A stretch of DNA of 64,000 nucleotides, taken from positions 6,267,501 through 6,331,500 of the forward strand of contig NC_073358.2 in assembly GCF_027580225.2 (NCBI RefSeq), in the 5' to 3' direction. The first letter of the stretch is position 1, and every line of letters starts with the position of its first letter. The DNA comes from Misgurnus anguillicaudatus. Lineage: Eukaryota > Chordata > Actinopteri > Cypriniformes > Cobitidae. Of the stretch, positions 14,201 through 29,200 are shown piece after piece. The notes under the pieces are model-generated. The model had not been told where the DNA came from and did no database searches. It saw only the letters and a program-made list of their open reading frames with translations. The translations under genes were made by a program, and so were the position numbers.

Positions 14201-17200
14201 GTAAAAAGTTCTCTAAAAATGTATTAAAGAAACAGTTATTTTAAGAACCTTTGACCGAATGGCTCTTTGTGGAACCAAAAATGGTTCTTCATCGTGAAGC
14301 ACCCTAATTTTTAAGGAACAGAAATTTTGTCTGAATGGTTCCATAAAGAAAATTTGGAAAAACATTGAAAAAAAGTTTTTGTTCCACAAAAGGTTCTTTG
14401 TAGTAAAAAAGTTCTCAAAAAATTTATTAAAGAAACAGTTCTTCTAAGAACCTTTAACTGAATGGTTCTTTGTGGAACCACAAATGATTCTTCATCGTGA
14501 AGAACTCTAATTTTTGAGGCAACAGAAATGTTGTCTGAATGGTTCCATAAAGAAAATTTGGAAAAACACTGGAAAAAAGTTTTTGTTCCACAAAAGGTTC
14601 TTTGTAGTAAAAAAGTTCTCTAAAAATGTATTAAAGAGACCGAATGGCTCTTTGTGGAACCAAAAATGGTTCTTCGTCGTGAAGCACCCTAATTTTTAAG
14701 CAACAGAAATGTTGTCTGAATGGTTCCACAAAGAACCTTTGGAAAACATTTGAAAAATGATTCTGTTCCACAAAAGGTTCTTTGTAGTAAAAAAGTTCTC
14801 TAAAAATGTATTAAAGAAACAGTTATTTTAAGAACCTTTGACCGAATGGCTCTTTGTGGAACCAAAAATGGTTCTTCATCGTGAAGAACCCTAATTTTTA
14901 AGGAACAGAAATGTTGTCTGAATGGTTCCATAAAGAAAATTTGGAAAAACATTGGAAAAAAGTTTTTGTTCCACAAAAGGTTCTTTGTAGTAAAAAAGTT
15001 CTCAAAAAATGTATTAAAGAAACGGTTCTTCTAAGAACCTTTAACTGAATGGCTCTTTGTGGAACCACAAATGATTCTTCATCGTGAAGAACCCTAATTT
15101 TTAAGCAACAGAAATGTTGTCTGAATGGTTCCACAAAGCACCTGTGGAAAAACATTTGAAAAATGATTCTGTTCCACAAAAGGTTCTTTGTAGTAAAAAA
15201 GTTCTCTGAAAATGTATTAAAGAAACAGTTATTTTAAGAACCTTTGACCGAATGGCTCTTTGTGGAACCACAAATGATTCTTCATCGTGAAGAACCCTAA
15301 TTTTTAAGCAACAGAAATTTTGTCTTGAATGGTTCCATAAAGAAAATTTGGAAAAACATTGGAAAAAAGTTTTTGTTCCACAAAAGGTTCTTTGTAGTAA
15401 AAAAGTTCTCAAAAAATTTATTAAAGGAACGGTTCTTCTAAGAACCTTTAACTGAATGGTTCTTTGTGGAACCACAAATGATTCTTCATCGTGAAGCACC
15501 CTAATTTTTAAGGACCAGAAATGTTGTCTGAATGGTTCCACAAAGAACGTTTGGAAAAACATTTGAAAAATGATTCTGTTCCACAAAAGGTTCTTTGTAG
15601 TAAAAAGTTCTCTAAAAATGTATTAAAGAAACAGTTATTTTAAGAACCTTTGACCGAATGGCTCTTTGTGGAACCAAAAATGGTTCTTCATCGTGAAGCA
15701 CCCTAATTTTTAAGCAACAGAAATGGTGTCTGAATGGTTCCACAAAGAACGTTTGGAAAAACATTTGAAAAATGATTCTGTTCCACAAAAGGTTCTTTGT
15801 AGTAAAAAAGTTCTCTAAAAATGTATTAAAGAAACAGTTATTTTAAGAACCTTTGACCGAATGGCTCTTTGTGGAACCAAAAATGGTTCTTCATCGTGAA
15901 GAACCCTAATTTTTAAGGAACAGAAATTTTGTCTGAATGGTTCCATAAAGAAAATTTGGAAAAACATTGGAAAAAAGTTTTTGTTCCACAAAAGGTTCTT
16001 TGTAGTAAAAAAGTTCTCAAAAATTTATTAAAGAAACAGTTCTTCTAAGAACCTTTAACTGAATGGTTCTTTGTGGAACCACAAATGATTCTTCATTGTG
16101 AAGAACACTAATTTTTAAGCAACAGAAATGTTGTCTGAATGGTTCCACAAAGAACCTTTTGAAAAAAAATTATGTTTCACAAAAGGTTCTTTGTAGTAAA
16201 AAAAAGTTCCATAGACTATGTATGAAAAATGGTTCTTCTAAGAACATTTAACTGAATGGCTCTTTGTGGAACCAAAAATGGTTCTTCTATGGTATCGCTG
16301 TAAAGAACCTCTCAAGCACCTTTATTTTTAAAAATGTTGATACCTAAAATTTGTTATTTTACAACCACATTACCACATTATTGCTGAAAGATTTCACCCA
16401 AATGACTTATGTTATTCTGTCAAAATACAAGATCGCATAACCTGGAGAACTAAAAAATGCATTTGATGAAAATGAGACACGAGTTTTTCACAAGCTTCCA
16501 CATATTTCTGTTCTAATAATGTGACACACTGTAATGCCTACATTTGCCAATTTGCATAATTAGCCACCACGCAGCTAATTTCACCCCATCTCACACTGTT
16601 ATTAGTGTGATCAGGCTATGATTTGACTTACAGCTAACTTGAACGTTTACACCCCGTCAAACCAAGGCAAACTGGAGCGCTATTTCGGGGCCCTGTCGTT
16701 TCACTAAATGGTTTTTCAGAGCCCTTCGAGCGAAAGGTTATGTGAGGCCATTTGTATGTGTTATAGCTACAAAGTGCGAGGTTGGGAAGAGAGTGGGATA
16801 CAAAGAATCAAGAAAAGGGTCATCCAAAAGTCAATGAAGGTTAACTTGAGGTGTTGTATTTCTGTCAGATTCACTTCTGCATAAGCATTTGCGTTAATGC
16901 ATAGGCCTAATGCCAAGCCATGCAACATAATAACAACCAATCAGAAGGTGTTTGATAATTAATGGACCAATGAGATTTCATTGTGGGTGGAGCTGACTAA
17001 TAGCAACCAAGCAATGGACATAATGTGCTGTTGCACACCACGCCAATATCAAAAAGAACTTTATCACGTAACAAAAAATCATAGGAAGAAAAGATAAGGA
17101 TTTAAACCACCAGAGCACCATAGCTCAATGTTTTACAAAATGGGCCTGCGGTTGCTGGGCAACATTTATCAGGGACAACTACCTCTCCATCGTGTTTTAG

Positions 17201-20200
17201 GCTATTGTGAACATTAACAAGCTGAGTCGCGTATGTAAACACTCATTGTTACACCTTATCTGTTTGAAACGCCATCACTTGTTAATTAATGGCGTCATTT
17301 AGCTTTCCATTCCATCATGGTTCGCCTGCGTGGGTGACTAGTCATCAACACATCACAGGGGCTACAATAAGTGATACTCACTTTCATCCTGTGTCACAAT
17401 AATGGATAACCCTGCGGTGTCCTTGCCCCCAGGCATAACAGACGTGAGCAACGAGTCCAGACAACCACAATGACTCACTCGCCATCCCAAAAGACCACCT
17501 CATAGGAACCTCACAATGTGCAGTCATGGTACTTTCCCCACAAAGATGAATTAAGCTTTTGCAGTTTATTTAGAAATAGCGATTTAAATGCCTGTTTGTG
17601 GTTCTGCGTCATCCAAAGCAGCTTGCTGTGCATTTAAGCTGTACTTTAAATCAGCATGTGTGTTTCCCAAACCCTGACCTTTGTGTTGCTAATGCAATGC
17701 TTTACAAGTTGAGCTGCATACCTGTAAAGGTAATAAAACAATAAAAACAAGTATGTTGCCAAATGTTTCTTGGCACATGTCAAATAAAATCTCTTTCGTA
17801 ATGACGTTCTGGTGCTTAGAAATTGATTGAGTGCAAAATGAGCTGTGACATTTATGGTGCCACATGACCCAGCAAGTTATAGTCGTCATTTCACCATCTA
17901 GGTTAACTATAGACCGATATAGTCCGGCTATGAGTAACACACTTTTACCCAAAATAAACTTGAATTTGGTTGCATGATTTTTGAGATACGATTTGAAAAA
18001 GGGTGTTGTAGCCAATCAGCAGTAAGGGGCGTGTCTACTAACCGACATCGTTGCATGGGTTGCGTATGTGTGGGGCGGGTCTATCAAAAGAAGGTCCAGA
18101 TTCTATTGGGGTAGGGGCCAGTGGCGGCTCGTGACTTCTCTTCCGAGGGGCGCAAATTAAACGTATGTGTTCGGAGTGTCATGTGTGTTGCTCGTGTTTT
18201 CAAAATATGTGTTTGTTGCGTCATGTGAACCATGTGCATCACGTGTTTTGACAAAATAAGTGCCTGCTGCACACGTGTCAAAACCATTCTACGCAACGCG
18301 CAGAACACATATTTTGAAAGTAAGAACCACACACATGACGAGCTACATACATGTTGTGACAAACTTCACATTGTGCGCCCTCAAAAAAAGGCCCCGGATG
18401 CCACTGGTAGAGGCGTGTTTGTTTAGATGATTTGAAATTTCAACATTGGTTTTCAGAGATCATGCACCCCGCCTTTAAATGTCGTTTTTGTCAAAATGAG
18501 TTGAGATATATAATATTCCATCATGGAAGTCAACAGTGATAACAAGATGTTTGGTTTCATTTATTTATTTTTGAGATGCCCAGAGACCGGAATTGGCCAA
18601 TTTTACGCATGATCGGCTGGACCGGTAATTGACTGGTCAGTCTCACATAAAAAAATAAATATACACATCCTGCCCATCCCTACTTATCACACACGCAGCC
18701 AGTTACAAGAGTCTGAGAGCGCTTTATTTCGAGATCTGTTCAAATGAAAGAAAATCTTGTAATTTAATGCCGTTTGGATGAAAATGCAATGTTTAATAAT
18801 TTCTTGTATGAAGAAAAAAAAGTGGGTTTTTGTTTGTAGCCTATATGCTCTCAATTATAGTTTTAAGAAAGAATATCGGAATCTGCAAAAATCTGTATCA
18901 CCTCCGGAAAAATCGGAAATCGAAATCTGTAGAGAAAATTGCAATCGGTGCATCTCTAAATAATTTAATTTATTTATTTTTGGCTCTATTACATTTTCAC
19001 TTGACAACCCAAACTGTGTCTTGTACGCCTAAACGTCTGGGGTGCCCATATGGCAAAAATATATATATTTTTATATATATTTCAAAATATACAAAAAATG
19101 TCCAAAAAATATATTTACCGAAATATGTGTTCACAAAAATATATATTTTTACTAATATATATTTTTGGCCATTTTGAAATATATATATAAAAAAATGAAA
19201 GCATTAAAAATATAGATTTAGCCCTCCATATATTTTAATCCAAGGAAATATATTCATGTCACATTGGACGAAAAACTTTATGTTACGAACCTGTAAACAT
19301 AACAAGTTAAAATTAAATTTATTTTCAACTTCAAAAATATACTTTATAAAATTAACTTGTATTTAGCATATAAATACATTTAAGGAAAAAATACCTTTTC
19401 GCCATATAGGATGTAAAATTAGAAATGTATTTGCTTGCCCTTAAAATACATTTTAAATATTTGTTGATATATGACGGTTAAAACTAGTATATTTCCAAAT
19501 TCAAAAATATATTCAATTGAGCATAACATTCTACAAAATGTATTTAGCATATATTTAAAATATATTTTTGGCTAGAGAAATTTATTTTTTTGCGGTATGG
19601 ATGTGTTCGGACAGCTATGAGACGTCTTTTAAATGCAAAATTGCTTTTGGGGGAGTTATGTGCCACAGTTGAATATTTGGATTGAGGGATTGTTCAAATC
19701 CATAACTTTAAGTATGAGCAATAGTCACACTGATTCTTGTCTTAGCAAACAACACACACTAAATATGATAAGAGGAAGTATGTGACTTATCTTTTTATGG
19801 GGAAGAATAGCAGTCACATGACAGCCATGCCTCTACACGTACGATCATGTGATTGTGACTAATGGTCTTTCTTGATTATTTGTCATTACGGTCGTGAGAT
19901 ATGCGCTCTGGATTAGCTCTGGATATTGATTTCAAATTTCGCCACAGTTAAAGCATGTAAACACTTTCTAGAAGAGACTCTCTTACCTTGAGGTTTAGCA
20001 GTAAGCGTCTCCCTACTGATTGACACTTTCCCAATGACATCATCTCGGCTGTGAACACAATAATCTGTGTTAGTAAAACGCCGCATCCTATAGCGGACAG
20101 TATGCACTGTATTCACACTTATACATTACTCGGATGCTGTTATTATGTTAATGTGAATGTAATTTAAATAAAGTTGAAGTGTCTGATCTATGCACCATAC

Positions 20201-23200
20201 ATGAAGCATGTTATGGCAGTGTGATCCTAAACTGGTTCAGACCTGAGCGAATCTTCATCCAGGACGTAAAATGACACCGTACGAAAGGACGGAGGGACAT
20301 GGACATTGTATTCTTCACCCCAAAACGGAGACAGTGTCTTCCATATTGTTGCTGTCCTGAGGTAGAGACAGGTTGAAAACTCATGAATAACATTACACAG
20401 AACACAACATAATGCATGAACACACAGCTCCTTAACTCTTTCCCCGCCAGGGTTTTTTAAAAAAAGTTCCCAGCCCCAGCTTTTGTATGATTTTCACAAA
20501 AGTTTAAAGGCTTCCATGAAATGTATATACATTTATACAATATTTCAAATGAAAGAACAGATCCTTTGCTTTCAAACAACAAAAAAATGTAATTTTGTCA
20601 TTTTTTATCACCTCTCAAATATGAGTAGGTTCCTTCAAAAATACCACATTTTGAGCAAAAACTCAACGTTGTATACAATACAATAATGGACTTTTACTCA
20701 ATTAAAAGTACACAATTTTAATGTAATTAGGTATTAAATAAATTTTGAAATGCAATATTAAAGAATACACAGTATGATTCCATGATTTAGACTGTAGTGA
20801 AGTAATGTTTTTCCCAATACAAACAACCTAATAAAGCACAGATGCTTGAAAAATGTAACTAATGTAATTAAAGTATTGTCCAACTTAATTAAATTTAAGG
20901 TGATAATAGTCAGTTTTGTTGGCATTTTCGCAGCACCCACTATGAAAACCAGCCATTTTGTTGAACGTTTGCCACTCAACGGGGCAAGTTCCGGCGTGGT
21001 CACGTGAAAAAGTGGCGTCAATGCATACCCTCTATAACAAGAGTAATTAAAGAGGAGATGAGGGGGCGGGGTCAGAGACGAGACAGGGAAAAGCACATGG
21101 CTAGATAAACAAAGGCATTTTATGAAGTAGCTAATTTGTTTTCATTTGTTCGATCATATTTGTACATTTTTGTTTGATCTGGTTTCACCCCAATCACATT
21201 GGATTTAGACATAGGGTTAGAGTGGAGCTTCATTCCTGCTTTACCTGATAATCATACGTTTTGTGTGCTTAACATTGTATGAATTCATACAAAATCTCCT
21301 GAAATAGTTACATTTTCCCATGAGGTCAGATTAAAATAGGTCTAGAGAACAAAAGACGAGAACTTATAGTATTTAACACTTATGTTTTGTTGGGGATGTT
21401 TTTATCCACTAAGGGTTTTTTTAAGTCTTAGTTTGGCCAAAACTTTCTCTGTGTTTCACCAAATGGAATGATTTTTGGTGACAAGTCTTATATTTACACA
21501 TATTCTGAGAAAATGCTTAGAAATTTTTCAAAAAACTCAAAAACACATTGTGGGCAAATTTACTACCCTTTCGTGTTTAGTGGATGAAAGCATCCACTAA
21601 ATTAAACAGCTGTAAATATGTATCAGATTTTAAAAAATTCAGATTTCTTTGCATAAATCTGTTAATCAACCTCGGTACTGTCCAAACCTACCAAATCTTT
21701 ACAAAAATTCCATGATTTTAACTCCAGAAATTAAACTCTGTTTTTGCACAGGCCTACTAAAGGGTTAATAGTGCCACATGGTGATCAACAGTAAAAATGA
21801 CAAATCTGACCTCTTTGCAAAAGGAAAAACCACCAACATTCAAAAATGCATGATAATAAGGTGTCTAGCTGCAATCAAAAAAATTTGTTATAATGGAAGT
21901 CAATGGGGCAAAAACAGCCACTAACAATACTGCCCTCCAAAAGCTAAGTGCATTAACTACACTGTCAAAAACAAAGGTACGAAGCCGCCACTGGGGCAGT
22001 ACCCTTTAAAAAAGGTCCTAATATGTACCATTTAGGTACAAATATGTACCTTTAAAGGTACATCTTAGCAGTTCAAAGTACTAATATGCACTCTTTGGGT
22101 ACAAAGGTGTACCTTTTTGAAAGGGTACTGTCCCAGTGACAACTTTTGTACCTTTATTTCTGAGAGTGTATGCAAACACTGAAACTGAGAAAAAATGCCC
22201 TTAAAGTTTTTACACCAGCCAGTCAAACATGTTACTGCAATTTTGGCACACACATTTCTCTGAAATGGGACAAAGTTGAACCAGGAGACTTATCACAAGA
22301 CACATCAGATCTCGCAAAGCCCAATTTTGACCAAATGCGTAGTTACTGTGCTTTGCCTTTTGTAGGGCAGAAAACAAACAAAAACTAAAAATGCACCAAA
22401 GCCAATGTTTTTACTAATCTTTGAGATGCCCAATACTGTGAAAAAAGAAAAAAAATCCAGTCGTTTTTTCCCCCAAATCAGTGACACCTAATGAACTTGG
22501 CAATTAAAGAGTTAAAGTCACATAACATTTGTTAGTTTTGATCAGTATTGAGGTTGATTAACAGATTAAAAAAAAAAAACCTAAAAAAAATTTATCTGAT
22601 ACATTTTTACAGCCGTTTAATTTAGTGGATGTTTTCATCCACTAACAACACAAAAGGGTAGTAAATTTGAACAATGCGCAAAGGGTTTAACATTAACAAA
22701 ACAAGACACCAGTTTTTCTCCAATATCTATCATTCAATATCTAATCAGAAATTTGAAGCAAAGATTGTTTGTTTGTTAGTGATCTAGGGCAATGTGTAAA
22801 TGCAGTGTATTGGATTGTTCCCATTCTTGCATCTAAAGACATTTTATTACGGTAATGAATAACTCATGAAACAAACATCTTACTACAATCCATATTTAAC
22901 TTTGATCTACCTGTAGATTTGGCAGTCTGACAAAAGAACCCAGTATTGACTCACTGTAGATGATCAATGATTTAATTGGTAAAGCTTTCTATTTGTTAAA
23001 AATCTATTTATTTTATAGGCACTGTGATATACAGTGAGTCACAGCAGATGGTGAAGTAAATAAAAAATTAATATACAGACAAAATTCTGGTGACATCTGA
23101 CATTGGCATCTTCATATGCCAGACTCCTTTAGTAATGATGATATGATTTGTAGTTTAAACGTATAATCTGCATACTTATTCTTAATGTCACATAGAACAG

Positions 23201-26200
23201 TAGGCATCTCTATGCAAACACTATATTGCATAATGCATACTTAAATGCCCCTTACTTGAAATGTTGTGAAAAATTATTGAAATTAGTAGAATTACCCCCA
23301 CTTTTTTTCATCTATAGGTCAACAGGACATATTTGTAAAGTTTATTTAATCTAATCTTTAGTGCAGACACACACAAACTTTGGTACCACCACACAGTAAT
23401 CCGCATCAAAGACAGGATTTCAATTATGTGCTCACAAATTAAATTAGCTCGGCTTTGCGGAAAATCTCATTTTGAACCTGTTCAATTTATGATAATGAAC
23501 TTATTATTTGCTGCATAGCAACAGGGCTCGACACACTGTTTAAAATTAAATGTCATATTAAACCATACATACCGAATTATGGCTTCATTATCAATTTTCA
23601 CAATGCAGTATGGGTCACTGCTTCCAGTTCTGCAAGAGAAATGAGCAATAGTGTTATTACATTTTACTGTCAGGCAATATTAAAAATGTTACACTCACAC
23701 ATGATAGGTTACTTTAATTATTGTATCTAATGATATGCTATATATAGAAATATACCACTTCCAGTATAATTAGCATTTTTGCGGAATTGAGTTGCCTGAA
23801 TTTAAGAGTCCCCCACCCACATACTTTGGAGTAAATTGACAAAAATTATTTTATTCTTATTTTACAATAAAAAACTTTTAAAATAGTTTTAAAATAAATA
23901 TTATGATGCAGTTTGGACCCACCGGCAGGTCCGCAGAGTTTAAAGGGTTATATATATATATATATATATATATAAACCGTCAGGGCATTAACTAGCATTT
24001 ACAGGCCATCCACAAATTAAGGATAGAAAAGTGGCGAAATGTCTATAGGCACGTGTGTCACCGTGCACCCATGCTAACAATTTTTTTTCCTACCTTTTTA
24101 TTTGACAGCTGCTTTTGGTAGATTAGTTAACTCTTTCCCCGCTATTGACGAGTTATGTTGTCAATTAAGAGAAAACATTTGCATAAAAAACGTGTTCCTG
24201 ATAATATAAGGTTTTGTGTTTATCTGTAATACCGCAATTATCCACTAGATCCACTTACCCAATTTATAAAAAAATATAAAAAACTGAAAAAAATATTTAC
24301 TAATTTTAAACTCTGTGTATGTTTTTATAATTGTTCTGAATCTGATCTGAAAATTCCCTTCACAACAATGCAATTATTTCAGCTTTTTGCTAAAAAAATA
24401 TTTTTGAAGAAAAATACCCATATTTAAGAGTTTTTAAGCAGAGAAAAATGTTTTTTTCCAGTTTTGTTTGTTTGTTTATTGGTTGTTTGTTCTTTCATTT
24501 GATATATTTGTATGTTTATATATTTTTAGATGAAAATTTTCCTGGAAGGCATTTTGTGAAACTTGTGAAAAAACTGCTGGCGGGCAACTTTTCAACAAAA
24601 TATGTTACAGACCATAACAATATAATTCTTGAAAACAACTTGCACTGCAATATCTTAAAATATTAGTAACACCGTACAACAATCCCAACCCTATCTTACG
24701 AGAATTCGTACATATTTTACAAGTTGGCTAATTCGTATTAATTCGACCACATTCTTTTTTTTTATGATTTGCCTTGACCCCTGTGATATTAAGGGTAGGA
24801 GCGGGATTAGGGGTTAAGTTTTGTCATTGTTTTTTTTTCATGAGAATCGTACGAATTGCACGATTAACTTCGTATTAATTCATACGAATTAGCCAACTTG
24901 TAAAATATGTACGAATTCTTGTGAGATCAGGCTGACAATCCACAATCTGCTTTACTGTGATTGGATGATTGCCCTGTCATTCTGTTTTTAAGCAGGTTTA
25001 GACTTTAGGCTGCGAGCAACAGGAGGACAGACCATCAGTGTGGATAGTTGATTCACGGCAGATCTTGACCTGACCCACATTTCACTAATGCATTTGCATG
25101 TAACAGTTTTTTCGAAGCCTTTATACGCCGAGACTGACAAGAAACTGCAACAACAATCTACATATGATCAGCTATTCTAAAAAATGCTAGGTTGCATTGG
25201 ATCAAAAAGGGACGAACCCAGACGTTGGCTTAAATTAACTCAAAATGTTTATATCTGACCCAACAATAGGTTAAAACAGACCAACATTTTTTGTGTACCC
25301 TGTGGATTTTTAAAGAAATTAAATTATAAGACAAATATATAATCACCAGGTCTGATTTTTTTGTTTAATTAATACATCTTTTGCATGCGTGTTTGTGCCT
25401 GCATGCGTAATATGTTGAGCGATAACATTTTATTTTAATTGTTTGCTGTTTGCAGTCTGTGAATTGACAGATCGCATGTCTAGAGGAGACTCCGTCACAA
25501 TGAAGATATTGAAATTCCTCAATGGATTTGGGGGTAATGACTGCACTTGGCAACTTAGCTAAGGTGTACGAGTATTTGTGTGTGTATGTGTGTGTGCAGG
25601 CGGGAATGAGTGCACGGTGTGGTGATTCATCTTCGCTTTTTGTTATCAGTGTAATGGGGAAACCTGTGGCTGTCAGAATCAGGTGCTACATCAGACAGCA
25701 TTGTAGCTTGGCAGTTGAACCACGTACTATAAACCCCCAGCCACCTGCAGAAATAGGATGGAGATGATGACAAAAGAAGGAAGAGTATGACAGATTCCTC
25801 TCTCGCTTTCTTTGCTTTCTCTTCTTCTACTGTGTTAAAATCCAGTCACGAGTACATAAACGCATCTTGACAGAATCCAGGCCCGGCTTTGACATGGTAC
25901 TTCTCGAACAAGCTGTGAGCCACATGATCTGTCTGCTCTACGTCTTGTTTAGTGGTTTCACGGTTTTGTGATACTGGTTTTTTAGTCATCTTTTGTTGCA
26001 GCACACACAGTTAATAATCATGTCGGTTGCATGCTATTCAGTGAGAAAGTTTTAAAGGTGCCATAGAATGTGAAACTGTATTTACGTAGGCATAGATGAA
26101 TAATAATAAGAGTCCTGTGCATGGTAATGACATATTGTGAGCCTAAAACAAGATTGTTTCCTAATTTTTATGTAAACCTCATGCATACAGCTGGAAAACA

Positions 26201-29200
26201 GGCCAATCTCAACATAAAACCGACTGTGACGTTACAGTCGAGATGCACGCCCCAACATTAAATTAAGTACAATGTTGTTACAATGCTAAAAATAAAGTTG
26301 TAACTGCTGAGTTAGCACTATATGCTAGTTAATGCAATATGCTAACGTATAGGCTGAAGTTCTACTATTGACATTACAGTTACATTTTGCAGCTCAATAA
26401 TGAAAAAAAAACCCACAAACTTAAAACTCAGAAAGGTCCATTAACAATCTCCAAACAATTGATAATTCCTCATATTCTGTATCTTCGTCTAATACAGGCT
26501 CAAACATAAGGTCTGTTTGCATCCACACAGAGCTACTGAAATGAGCTGCTCTGTGAAACAGCCAATCACAGCAGAGCTCAACATTATTATTCATGACCCT
26601 TTCAAATAAGGACATAATAGAGCATTTCATTCTAAAGGCAAATCCTAGGGTTGTAATTGGACATGTAATGGACATTTCAATGCATTCTTCGGTACCTTTA
26701 AAGGAGACATAAAATGAAAATCTGACTTTTTCCAAGTTTACTTGCTATAATTGGGTCCCCAGTGCTTCTATTAATCTAGAAAATGTGAAAAAGATCAACC
26801 CAGTAACTTAGTTTTGGTAAACCATTCTCTGCCACTGAAATTTGGCTCCCCTTGTGAGGTCAGAAGGGGATAATACTGCCCCGTAATCTGCACTATCCAA
26901 CCCCGGCAGTGCCATTAGTGCAGAGATCAACTCATTTGCATTTTAAAGGACACACCCAAAATGGCACATTTTGGCACAAAAGTCGCACATCGGCGAGAAG
27001 CGCCCCACCGCACCAAGCCACCTCTTTAAATTTCAACACATTATTTTCTAGTAGTGTACACACATCACCGGTGCCAGTCGGCATCTGTCCACGGTGCTCC
27101 GGAGACGTTACCGGAAGCTATATTATAGTTTATTGTGTTTTAAATATGGACATTTTCCTTACAAAATCGCATTGATTGCCCTTAAGGCCGAAGTATGGTA
27201 AATTTTGTACAGTGCGTGTGATGCAATTTTCGTCATCAGAAGAGTGTGTGCGTACTGTACGCGCACTACCAGATTTTTGAAACCCCACGTACATTGTATG
27301 CGTAGATCACACATATAGGAGAATGTAGTAGGTAGCCCAAAAGATGCGCTGCATTTTGTCACAATGCGCATGCATCAAACGTCTGTCGACGAGTCTAATA
27401 AACTATGCTTTGTGTTCGACCGTGCATGTACATTTGCATACACGTAACAAAACAAAATATACTTCGAGCTACAGAAGGACTTTATTAACCCCCTGGAGAC
27501 GTGTTGATTATTTCTGTGAAGGATGGATGGACTTTTTGGGCTTCAAAATCAGTAGCACCATGTAAGCATTTTAAAGCTTGGAACCGCCAGGACATTTTCT
27601 AATTTAACTCCGACTATGGTCGTCTGAAAGATGATAGGCATATACATCTCGGATGGCTTGAGTGGGGTGATTTTTTTGGGGGGCTCAACTATCCATTTGA
27701 GGAACCATGAAGCCTGACAAAGAACCTTTATTTTGTTGTGTACTTATTGATAAAGTGATTAGGTACTTAGTGTCCAAACAAAGACTTGGGTCTTCTTGAC
27801 TTGACAGTGCATTGCAATAATTAAAGAAAAATTGGCCAAAGCCAAACAGGCAGCCATTCTTCTCAAATACTCAACCAGGGTCAATGTCTGCAATCTGTCA
27901 CTGTTTGCTGTTTGGCAATCTCACTCACTACACTGTCAATGCAAACAATTCACTCAAAATCTGCCTTGTGGGTTCAATACACACATGATGTAAACACACT
28001 GACCATCAACTCACCGATGCAGAACATTTGCTGGTTTCAGTCATTTAACCTAATAGAGGGAAGCGATTTTGGTATCTCACAAAGAGAACAGCACGTGAAT
28101 CAAATTTCCCCTGCATTAATATGTCCTGAAATGTTAATGTGTATCTTATTACACAATCACTTCCAGGCAGACAGAATGTTGGAGAATCGTCCTTTGGTCA
28201 GATAGAAACAGAAGAACTGTTGAGGTAAAATCTTAAATGTGTGCGTTTTATAGACGGTTTCATCGGACGCATGTGAGGTGACGCGATACGTGTCTGGTCC
28301 AAACTTTACTTCCGGTTTCAGTTTTTTTAATAGTCTGACTAGTTGCTAAACTGAACTCTTGAACAAATACCTCACTGAAAATAACAAATGTTTTGGTTTC
28401 CTATGTAATATATGTGTTGTTTATTTTGCTTGTTATATAAATAAACTACGTTTAAAATACTTTGTTGCTATTTATTCTTAGCAGAGTTTACCGGAAGTTA
28501 CGTGTTGACCACGAAAGCCGCTTGTTTGTGTTGTTACTGATGAATATCTATAAATGTGTGCGTTTTCAATGTCATGCCAGCAAAAAGTCAACAATAAACG
28601 AACTTAGCACTGCACTGCATGACTTTGTGTTTTTTCATATGGATTGGTGCCATTTACAAACAGAAGGATCAAAATTGACGCTTTCTAGAAGCACTTGGTA
28701 AATAATGGTTAATCAATATCTGTATTACACATAGCAGACATAAATGGCACTTAAAATCTGATCCCACTTTATATTAAGTATGTTTAGCTACTTACAAATG
28801 TGTACATATGTGTTCTTGAAATTCTATTGTACATTTAAAGGGATAGTTCACCAAAAAAATTTAAATTCTGCCATCACTTACTTACCCTCATGTTGTTCAA
28901 AACCTGTATGAGTTGTTGAACAAAATAAGAGATATTTTGATAAATGATGGTAACAACACATGGTACCCATTGACTTCCATAGTACTGGGTACGTCACTTC
29001 TTCTGTGCTTACCATATATGATCAAAATATCAACTTTTGTGTTCAACAAAATAAAGAAACTCATACAGGTTTAAAACAACATGGGAGTGAGTAAATAATG
29101 ACTGTATTTTCATTTTGGGTTGAATGAAGCTTATGTATACTCTTGAATCTGTCCCTAACCTGGACCACATATACATGCACACTGTATTACATGCTTTGTG

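Larger units (their letters stand above)
22670..24690. other. rasa4 intron 2 and intron 1 sequence around exon 2
   Basis: Apart from exon 2 (23573-23629), a (TA)n run at 23947-23975 and a fragment starting AACTCTTTCCCCGC at 24128, I see no structure I can support. Confidence 0.5.

Noticed and set aside
15101..15586. 161-residue minus-strand open frame, with a 93-residue relative at 14898-15179
   Set aside because: Both are translations of the 202-bp tandem array. The peptide repeats only because the DNA does, and the frame is lost in other units.
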